DNA of 5,484 nucleotides. Source: Bacteroidales bacterium. GTDB taxonomy: Bacteria > Bacteroidota > Bacteroidia > Bacteroidales > UBA932. The stretch spans positions 1-5,484 of the forward strand of contig JAFROA010000171.1 of the NCBI GenBank assembly GCA_017429885.1, read 5' to 3'. Each line of letters begins with the position of its first letter. Position 1 is the first letter of the stretch. Of this stretch, positions 1 to 5,138 are shown one piece after another. Made by a program: the position numbers and the translations under genes. The notes below the pieces were generated by a model that saw only the letters and a program-made list of their open reading frames with translations, ran no database searches and was not told the DNA's origin.

Positions 1-1176
1 AACGCCCTTTCGAAGCAGAACATCCGTGTTGACGTTCCTTGCCGTTTCACCGTTGGTATATCCACAGAGGCTGACAGTATGACCAACGCCGCTGAGCGTT
101 TGCTCGGGCTCTCTACTGACAGCATCCAGAATATCGCCACCGATATTCTCTTCGGACAGCTCCGTCTCGTGATCGCGACGATGGACATAGAGGAGATCAA
201 CGCCGACCGTGACAAGTTCCTCGCCGCCGTCAGCCAGAACGTTGAGGCTGAGCTTCGCAAGATCGGTTTGAAGCTTATCAACGTCAACGTCACCGACATC
301 CGTGATGAGTCCGGTTATATCGAGGCTCTCGGTAAGGAAGCTGCCGCCAAGGCTATCAATGACGCTAAGAAGAGTGTCGCTGAGCAGAACCGTTTCGGTG
401 AGATCGGTAAGGCTGAGGCCGACAGGGATAAGGACATCCGAATCGCTGAGACTCAGAGAGATACCCGTATCAAGACCGCTGCCGCCAACGCTCTTGCGGT
501 TCAGGGAGAAAACACCTCTAAGATTGAGATCGCCAACTCAGACGCGGCTCGTCGCGAGAAGGAGGCTGAGGCTGCCCGCATCGCGGTCGCCGCTGAGAAG
601 GTCCAGGCCGCTAAGGCTCTCCAGGAGGCTTACCAGAGCGAGCGCGACGCTGAGCTTGCCCGTGCCGAGAGGGAGAAAGCCACCCAGCAGGCCAACATCG
701 TTGTTCCCGCTCAGATTGACAAGGAGCGCCAGATCATCGAGGCTGAGGCTGAGGCTGAAAAACTCCGCAGAACCGCTAAGGGAGAGGCTGATGCCATCTA
801 CGCCAAGATGGAAGCCCAGGCTCGTGGTACTCTTGAGATATTGACTAAGCAGGCCGACGGTTTTGCCCAGTTGGTCGGTGCGGCTGAGGGTGATGCCCAG
901 AAGGCTGTGCTCATGATGATCTCCGATCGTCTGCCTGAACTTGTCAAGACTCAGGTTGAGGCTGTCAAGGGTATCAAGATCGACAAGGTCACTGTCTGGG
1001 ATGGAAATGGTGGCAAGGATGGTAAGACATCCACAGCTAATTTCATCTCCGGTCTGATGGGCTCGGTTCCTCCTCTCCAGGATCTTTTCAAGATGGCCGG
1101 AATGAGCCTTCCTGAATATATGAAGGGCAAGGAGGTCCCCGAGGATCAGGGAACAGGCAAAAAGGAGGTTAAGTAG
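1..1176 (+). CDS. Flotillin-family (SPFH domain) membrane scaffold protein, 5'-truncated by the window edge
   Basis: The reading frame is open from base 1, and the first in-frame ATG at 79 lies inside the conserved domain, so the true start is upstream. The 391 visible residues begin in the SPFH/band-7 domain (about 1-115, including the stretch RVDVPCRFTVGIS and LINVNVTDIRDESGYIEALG). A long Ala/Glu/Lys/Arg-rich coiled coil follows (about 115-290, with EAEAEA at 247-252 and AKGEADAIYAKM from about 260). The C-terminal flotillin region has LPELVK at 311-316 and IKIDKVTVWD at 325-334. This matches the YqiK/FloT type of bacterial flotillin; full-length members are roughly 500 residues, so about a hundred N-terminal residues with the membrane anchor are missing. 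By family knowledge, flotillins oligomerise on the inner membrane and organise membrane domains; no enzymatic role is implied. The stop TAG is 2 nt before the next gene, so the two are probably one transcript. Family assignment is firm; the cellular role here is inferred. Confidence 0.95.
   Translation, partial: NALSKQNIRVDVPCRFTVGISTEADSMTNAAERLLGLSTDSIQNIATDILFGQLRLVIATMDIEEINADRDKFLAAVSQNVEAELRKIGLKLINVNVTDIRDESGYIEALGKEAAAKAINDAKKSVAEQNRFGEIGKAEADRDKDIRIAETQRDTRIKTAAANALAVQGENTSKIEIANSDAARREKEAEAARIAVAAEKVQAAKALQEAYQSERDAELARAEREKATQQANIVVPAQIDKERQIIEAEAEAEKLRRTAKGEADAIYAKMEAQARGTLEILTKQADGFAQLVGAAEGDAQKAVLMMISDRLPELVKTQVEAVKGIKIDKVTVWDGNGGKDGKTSTANFISGLMGSVPPLQDLFKMAGMSLPEYMKGKEVPEDQGTGKKEVK
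1162..1168 (+). promoter_or_regulatory. Strong Shine-Dalgarno sequence for the helix-turn-helix gene
   Basis: AAGGAGG sits 10 nt before the ATG at 1179 and inside the last codons of the flotillin gene (the KKEVK end). It supports the start at 1179 and independent ribosome loading on a shared mRNA. Such a near-perfect site is unusual for Bacteroidota, where most genes, including the others in this window, lack one. Confidence 0.8.
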
Positions 1177-1178
1177 TT

Positions 1179-1403
1179 ATGCCGATAATTGTTAATGTCG
1201 ATGTGATGCTTGCCAAGCGGAAGATGACTTCCGCCGAATTGGCCGAGAAGATCGGCATCTCAGCCGTGAATCTCTCGATCCTCAAGACCGGCAAGGCCAA
1301 GGGTGTCCGGTTCAGCACACTCGACGCTATCTGCAAAGCGCTTGACTGTCAGCCCGGCGACCTGCTGGAATACCGTCCGCCCGAGCCGGGAGCAGAAGAA
1401 TAG
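1179..1403 (+). CDS. Small Cro/C1-type helix-turn-helix transcriptional regulator
   Basis: This encodes 74 residues that are essentially one DNA-binding domain of the XRE (Cro/C1) superfamily, similar in size and layout to the YozG-like group. The pattern is helix 1 around 6-15 (VDVMLAKRKM), the HTH pair from about 18 to 36 (SAELAEKIGIS then AVNLSILKTGKA), and the closing helices FSTLDAICKALDCQPGDLLEY at 45-65. The ending CKALDCQPGDLLEY is a hallmark of this group. There is no ligand-binding or dimerisation domain beyond the fold itself. The gene follows the flotillin stop by 2 nt and has its own strong ribosome site. Relatives in other genomes often sit beside a DUF2975 membrane protein; none is present here, so the flotillin is its visible partner. 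Target promoters are unknown; control of its own operon or of the promoter at 1486-1516 would be a guess. Confidence 0.92.
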   Translation: MPIIVNVDVMLAKRKMTSAELAEKIGISAVNLSILKTGKAKGVRFSTLDAICKALDCQPGDLLEYRPPEPGAEE

Positions 1404-1453
1404 TCAGCCTATCATCCATATCACGCAGCTGGCCGCCGAAGTAATTGTTAATG

Positions 1454-1488
1454 CGCCTCCCCCATATAGGGAGGCGTTGATTTGTTTT
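1454..1488 (+). terminator. Intrinsic terminator closing the flotillin-HTH operon
   Basis: CGCCTCCC at 1454-1461 pairs perfectly with GGGAGGCG at 1469-1476. This gives an 8-bp, mostly G-C stem with a 7-nt loop, followed by a T-rich run (1477-1488, TTGATTTGTTTT). It lies 50 nt after the HTH stop codon. The T tract is interrupted, so termination may be incomplete. Confidence 0.8.
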
Positions 1489-1516
1489 GGTATTAGTTCC
1501 CCAATTATTATATTTG
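1486..1516 (+). promoter_or_regulatory. Bacteroidota-type promoter for the small protein and fimbrillin-like lipoprotein
   Basis: TTTG at 1486-1489, a 19-nt spacer, then TATATTTG at 1509-1516. This fits the published Bacteroides vegetative consensus (-33 TTTG, 19-21 nt, -7 TAnnTTTG) exactly. Transcription would start near 1520-1525, leaving an untranslated leader of about 115-120 nt before the ATG at 1640. The -33 box lies within the T tract of the preceding terminator. Confidence 0.75.
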
Positions 1517-1540
1517 CAAATCTGTAAATGCACAAAATGG

Positions 1541-1595
1541 CTTTGACGAATATAGTAACTTGGTGGAATGTTGATGCTGCTAGTTAAAGTCAAAG
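1541..1595 (+). repeat. Inverted repeat in the leader of the small protein/lipoprotein mRNA
   Basis: CTTTGAC at 1541-1547 is exactly complementary to GTCAAAG at 1589-1595, with 41 nt between the arms. It could close a large leader hairpin or be an operator half-site pair, but seven bases can arise by chance and no T tract follows the second arm. The rest of the leader (about 1520-1639) is AT-rich with no recognisable riboswitch or RNA gene. Confidence 0.25.
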
Positions 1596-1639
1596 TAGTA
1601 TTATTTATAATGATTTAACTTACTAATTATCATATTGTT

Positions 1640-1780
1640 ATGAGTGATTATTTAATTTCTGGCACCTATGAGCGCCCCGAGATTGAAGAGGTTGTATTAT
1701 CGTTAGAGAATCCTTTGATGCAGAATAGTGATGTCGATCCAGGGACTGGAGAAGGCAATCATGGTAATCATGATCTTTAA
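1640..1780 (+). CDS. Small 46-residue protein of the Bacteroidales Y-x-x-P-x-I-E type, function unknown
   Basis: ATG at 1640 to TAA at 1780 encodes MSDYLISGTYERPEIEEVVL followed by SLENPLMQNSDVDPGTGEGN and HGNHDL. From general familiarity, not a search, Bacteroidales genomes carry many 40-60 residue ORFs with this plan: an early aromatic-x-x-P-x-I/L-E-x-V motif, an alternating hydrophobic stretch, a short Leu/Ser segment, then a Gly/Asp/Asn-rich tail. They often sit directly before surface lipoprotein genes. Here Y10, P13, I15, E16 and V18-V19 match. No signal peptide or membrane segment is visible, and there are no cysteines. A near-perfect 9-nt direct repeat (AATCATG at 1757-1763 and again at 1766-1772) encodes the His-containing tail. 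The ORF lies downstream of a good promoter and 20 nt before the lipoprotein gene, so the two should be co-transcribed. The start has no Shine-Dalgarno, as is normal here. The function is not known. Confidence 0.65.
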   Translation: MSDYLISGTYERPEIEEVVLSLENPLMQNSDVDPGTGEGNHGNHDL

Positions 1781-1800
1781 CTGTCAGAATAATCATTGAT

Positions 1801-3783
1801 ATGAGACTTATTAATCGTCTTTTTGTCTGTCTTGCAGTTTTCTTTTCGGCTTCATGTGGGCAAGAAACAGATATGGTTCTTCCACAGGAAGAGAATCCCA
1901 TTGTTGGCACACCATTGACTGTTCATGCTTCTTTGGGTGGAAATGATTTTACCCGTACAGCTATGCAGTCCGATGAGACATCTATTTTTTGGACGCTCAA
2001 TGATGCGATTAATCTTTTCTATGGAGAGTTGTACTCCGGAAAATTCACAAGTAAGATTACAGAACCCAATATTTCTACTGATTTTACAGGTATCTTGAAT
2101 GCCGCTACAGGTACAGTGCAAGAAGGAGGGGCAGCCAGGCAGTTCTGGGGGGTATATCCCTATAATTCTACTAACACATGTGACGGTGACGCTGTGTATC
2201 TGACTATTCCAAGTAAGCAGAGAGGAACTGTCGGGTCTTTCGCTAATAAACTGAATCCATCAGTAGCGAGATCTTCCGGCCTTGATTTGGCGTTCTATAA
2301 TGTAGGAAGTTGGTTCAGGTTTACGGTTGGCCAAGATGATATAGTCTCTGCCACCTTCAAAGGAAACAACAATGAGACCGTCTCAGGTCGGGTACGTGTC
2401 TCTATGAACAGTAAGTCCAGGCCTGTATATCAAGTGGTTGAAGGAAAGAATACAATTACGATCACACCTTCTCAAACAGAGTGTTTCTTGGCAAACCAAG
2501 AGTATTGGATTGTTCTTCTTCCGCAAACATTTCAGTCTGGGTTCACGCTCATTCTCACAAAGTCGGATGGGACTAGTGCGGAATTTGTTTATTCATCTTC
2601 CGTGCCTTTTGACCGGTCATATTCGAATAGGAAGCTGTTGGCTGACTCAGGATTGGTTTTTGAGATGAACGAATCAGGTGACCATAATGTGGTTGAGGAT
2701 CTCAGTGAAATGGGAACCGCTAACAGCTATATTGTAAGTAAGGCTGGGACTTATATGTTTAAGGCTATGCAAGGTAATACAAATGTTCCTGTCGAAGGTA
2801 TAATGGGAGTCAAGGTCCTTTGGAAAACATTTGGAAACGAGACCACACCCACAGCCGATGACATTATTCCTGACACTGATGTCACATTCGGCGATGGTTT
2901 CATTACTTTCTCTACTAGTGAGGCTTTTTCAGAGGGTAACGCTGTGATAGCTGCTTATAGTGATGCCGAATGCACTTACGGTAATGTCCTCTGGAGTTGG
3001 CACATTTGGATGACAGACGAGCCGAAAGAGCATGTTTATAACAACTATGCGGGTATAATGATGGACCGGAATATAGGAGCGACCAGCGTCACTCCGGGAG
3101 AAATAGCTGCAATTGGCCTTTTCTATCAGTGGGGAAGGAAAGATCCTTTCCTCGGCCCGCAAAGCTATACTTTGAAAGATTATAATAATAATCTTAAATT
3201 GGCTGCCTCACGTATTAATACCAGCAATAGTAAGTGGCCGAGTCGTTCAAACGTTAACACCCCATGTGCACAAATTGACTTTGCAATTGCCAATCCAGCC
3301 ACAATTGCTTCATATAATTCGATGAATCAAGATTGGTATTATACTGAAACGACTTCTACCGATAATACAAGGTGGAACAGTTCTAAGGGAGTTCAAGATC
3401 CGTGTCCTCCCGGATGGAGGGTTCCGGACGGAGGCCCCTCAGGAACATGGGCTAAAGCGCTTGGGACATATCTTAAAATTGATCCCATTGAATTTGATTA
3501 TGAAAATAGAGGAGTACAATTAGGGGCGTCTTCAATCCATAGTCTTGGGAACGAAGATTATATCTGGTATCCTTTATCAGGTGGCTATTCTTTAAGTGAT
3601 GGGTTGTTTTCCATTAGCGCTATTAATGGATATTGCTGGTCATGTACACCTTGCGATTTTGATTCACGTGCGCATGCTTTTTATTATGAAGGAGTCAAAG
3701 GGTTATCAAGTTCGAGATCACTAACTCCGACCATTGATGCATATCGTGCTAATGGTTATCCTGTTCGATGTGTTCAAGAATAG
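1801..3783 (+). CDS. Surface lipoprotein with fimbrillin-like N-terminal region and C-terminal FISUMP domain
   Basis: This encodes 660 residues. The signal peptide (1-18) ends at FSAS with the likely lipidated Cys19; acidic Glu22 and Asp24 nearby would suit a surface-export signal of Bacteroidota lipoproteins. Residues about 38-290 resemble the Mfa-like/fimbrillin family: the TRT motif at 51-53, then IFWTLNDAINLFY at 62-74, then a beta-rich domain. Residues about 300-408 form the linker module common in these proteins (GTANSYIVSKAGTY at 305-318, LWSWHIWMTD at 397-406). The C-terminal FISUMP domain (about 410-660) shows MMDRNIGATS, GLFYQWGRKDPF at 439-450, DPCPPGWRVP at 533-542 and the ending YPVRCVQE. 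Fimbrillin relatives build or cap surface fimbriae; the role of FISUMP is not established, so a surface adhesin or tip-type function is inferred. ATG 1801 is chosen because it gives an intact signal peptide and an in-frame stop lies shortly upstream at 1771. The gene is much more AT-rich than the flotillin gene. A strong terminator follows 43 nt after the stop. Confidence 0.88.
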   Translation: MRLINRLFVCLAVFFSASCGQETDMVLPQEENPIVGTPLTVHASLGGNDFTRTAMQSDETSIFWTLNDAINLFYGELYSGKFTSKITEPNISTDFTGILNAATGTVQEGGAARQFWGVYPYNSTNTCDGDAVYLTIPSKQRGTVGSFANKLNPSVARSSGLDLAFYNVGSWFRFTVGQDDIVSATFKGNNNETVSGRVRVSMNSKSRPVYQVVEGKNTITITPSQTECFLANQEYWIVLLPQTFQSGFTLILTKSDGTSAEFVYSSSVPFDRSYSNRKLLADSGLVFEMNESGDHNVVEDLSEMGTANSYIVSKAGTYMFKAMQGNTNVPVEGIMGVKVLWKTFGNETTPTADDIIPDTDVTFGDGFITFSTSEAFSEGNAVIAAYSDAECTYGNVLWSWHIWMTDEPKEHVYNNYAGIMMDRNIGATSVTPGEIAAIGLFYQWGRKDPFLGPQSYTLKDYNNNLKLAASRINTSNSKWPSRSNVNTPCAQIDFAIANPATIASYNSMNQDWYYTETTSTDNTRWNSSKGVQDPCPPGWRVPDGGPSGTWAKALGTYLKIDPIEFDYENRGVQLGASSIHSLGNEDYIWYPLSGGYSLSDGLFSISAINGYCWSCTPCDFDSRAHAFYYEGVKGLSSSRSLTPTIDAYRANGYPVRCVQE

Positions 3784-3826
3784 TTTCGTGTTACGGAAGT
3801 ACTTGTTAATCAATTAATAACTGAAT

Positions 3827-3859
3827 CAGATGGTGCCGATTTCGGTACCATCTGTTTTT
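3827..3859 (+). terminator. Strong intrinsic terminator after the fimbrillin-like lipoprotein gene
   Basis: The arms at 3827-3839 (CAGATGGTGCCGA) and 3842-3854 (TCGGTACCATCTG) pair over 13 positions with a single G-T wobble. The innermost A-T pair probably opens to a 4-nt loop. Five T residues follow at 3855-3859. It separates the cassette from the next promoter. Confidence 0.92.
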
Positions 3860-3909
3860 GTATTGTGCGGTTAGTCAACTGTTTCTGCTCCACGGCCACT
3901 TTTTTTTCG

Positions 3910-3917
3910 TATATTTG
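3910..3917 (+). promoter_or_regulatory. Bacteroidota -7 promoter box (TATATTTG) next to the lipoprotein start codon
   Basis: TATATTTG matches TAnnTTTG exactly and is preceded by a run of eight T (3900-3907), a context common for Bacteroidales promoters. No convincing -33 TTTG is seen at the expected 19-21 nt upstream. Only six bases separate the box from the ATG at 3924, so transcription would begin at about the start codon. Confidence 0.65.
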
Positions 3918-3923
3918 AGCATT

Positions 3924-5138
3924 ATGAGAAAAACACTATTCATTTCTTTAGCCCTTCTGCTTGCTTGTTGCGCTGGGGCTCCCAAGAGCGAGACAATCAA
4001 TATCTCGACAATCCGTGACGGATGGCGTGGAAGAACTATCGAGACAAAGAATCTTGGCGCGAATCCCAATGTGATGCAATTGTTGCGTGCCTTTAATGAG
4101 GTCTGGCCATCCGCCGGGGCGGACTCCATAATCGCTGAGGCAGGGGACAGGCTTTTTGTGTCGAATGATGTCACGGAAGGAGGTTCCGGAAAAGTGTTTG
4201 TGGATTGCGAGGATTTCAATGTGGCTTCTTATGACCACGGCGACACTGGCGACCAGAGGACTGGTGCCCGGACATATTCAAGGGAAAACGGCCATACCCT
4301 TTTCGCTATACTGTTGGAACAAGTTAATCCTGAAGAGATTGAGTTCTGCTGTTTCTATGATTACGACCCAGCCACCGGTTTGTTGACTCCGGAAGAGGAG
4401 CCGTATGCCGATTTCAAACCCCAGCATGAGAAATCCATCCTGACATATTGGGTAACAGAGGGTGATTATGACCAGGACATCATCATCGTGGAGACCTCTC
4501 CGGATGACAGCTACCCGACTCTTTATCACCATTTTACCTTCGATGGTATGAAGCATGTCTTCAGTGGTTCCAGCCACGAGTACATCTATCCCGAATACGA
4601 GGAAGACTATGATCCGCTTCCAGAGAGTGCCACTTTACGGGCGGAGTCTGACCACTATTGGTTCTATACTTCAGTTGCCCGTCCAGCTTCGGAGGAGGAT
4701 CCGGAGGTTCTGGCGCTTTGGATCAAGGATAAAGGTGAGGCGGAGGAAACTCGCTGGATCTGCACCACTTTCTCTTCTTCAGAGCCCAAATGGGCATTGA
4801 TGAAAGACGGGAACGCTATCCCGGTCAGGGTTGATTCCGGCGATATCGCCTGCGCGGAAAACATTATTCCTGTTCCCTGGAACGCGGACCTGTTCTATGT
4901 TGACGGATGTCCGGACGCCAGGAATGTTTGGTCTTACATCCTGGATGTGAGCGATCCTGATGATGTCAAGGCAATTCAATTCCCATCTACGGAGGGATTC
5001 ATCTCGTTTGATGTTCCCGGAAAGAAGATCCACCTCGGGGCATACCGCTACCATGAGGAAGGCGGCCGGTATTCGGTCGAGCAGATCTATACTGTTGACG
5101 GCAAATTTGTTTCAGAAAAAGTACTTGGAGATGAATAA
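3924..5138 (+). CDS. Predicted lipoprotein of unknown function, 404 residues
   Basis: The frame is open from 3858, but an earlier start would place coding sequence across the terminator's T tract and the promoter box. ATG 3924 instead gives an ideal lipoprotein signal: MRKTLFISLALLLAC with lipobox LLAC and Cys15 as the lipidation site, followed by a second Cys16. The mature part is acidic and rich in aromatic residues, for example EYEEDYDPLPES around 224-235 and SDHYWFYTS around 242-250. Short alternating strands suggest a mainly beta protein, possibly repeated or propeller-like, but no catalytic motif or named family was recognised. Cysteines at 95, 142-143, 280, 310 and 329 could form disulfides in the periplasm. 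Expected location is the outer membrane, facing the periplasm or the surface. Its last codons overlap the next exported-protein gene by 8 nt, which suggests joint production. Base composition is close to 50-55% G+C in sampled stretches, unlike the preceding AT-rich gene. Confidence 0.85.
   Translation: MRKTLFISLALLLACCAGAPKSETINISTIRDGWRGRTIETKNLGANPNVMQLLRAFNEVWPSAGADSIIAEAGDRLFVSNDVTEGGSGKVFVDCEDFNVASYDHGDTGDQRTGARTYSRENGHTLFAILLEQVNPEEIEFCCFYDYDPATGLLTPEEEPYADFKPQHEKSILTYWVTEGDYDQDIIIVETSPDDSYPTLYHHFTFDGMKHVFSGSSHEYIYPEYEEDYDPLPESATLRAESDHYWFYTSVARPASEEDPEVLALWIKDKGEAEETRWICTTFSSSEPKWALMKDGNAIPVRVDSGDIACAENIIPVPWNADLFYVDGCPDARNVWSYILDVSDPDDVKAIQFPSTEGFISFDVPGKKIHLGAYRYHEEGGRYSVEQIYTVDGKFVSEKVLGDE

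Noticed and set aside
739..756. Three tandem GAGGCT hexamers
   Set aside because: They encode EAEAEA in the flotillin coiled coil, where Glu-Ala repeats are normal; they are not a separate repeat element.
302..844. 180-codon open frame on the + strand inside the flotillin gene, encoding an Arg/Ser/Leu-rich product
   Set aside because: It is the by-product of repetitive GAG/GCT/GCC/AAG codons in the coiled-coil region, whose shifted frame avoids stops. The composition is implausible, no ribosome site is seen, and the flotillin frame is unmistakable.
1404..1640. Invertible promoter (phase variation) upstream of the surface lipoprotein
   Set aside because: Such switches are common in Bacteroidales, but no inverted repeat pair flanks the promoter at 1486-1516. 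The only pairs found are the terminator stem and the downstream 7-nt arms, and no invertase gene is present in the window.
1640..1780. Ribosomally made, modified peptide (RiPP) precursor
   Set aside because: The leader-like front and Gly/Asn/His tail suggested this, but no radical-SAM, cyclase, peptidase or transporter gene lies nearby and there is no Gly-Gly cleavage site or core cysteine.
1327..1910. Minus-strand open frames across the HTH 3' end, intergenic region and lipoprotein start (1327-1593 and 1638-1910)
   Set aside because: They run antisense to well-supported features, cross the terminator and promoter, have low-complexity or unconvincing products, and lack a minus-strand promoter.
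3806..3820. Near-palindromic AT-rich stretch TTAATCAATTAA before the terminator
   Set aside because: It is short, AT-only in character and within a 3' untranslated region; it is as expected by chance and shows no link to another copy.
3858..3923. N-terminal extension of the 404-aa lipoprotein from ATG 3858
   Set aside because: This start lies within the terminator T tract and would translate across the promoter box. The extension would bury the signal peptide; ATG 3924 gives a canonical lipoprotein signal.
3875..5054. Several minus-strand and alternate-frame open frames over the 404-aa lipoprotein gene
   Set aside because: They are shadows of a real gene with a clear signal peptide and a coupled downstream neighbour; none has recognisable protein features.
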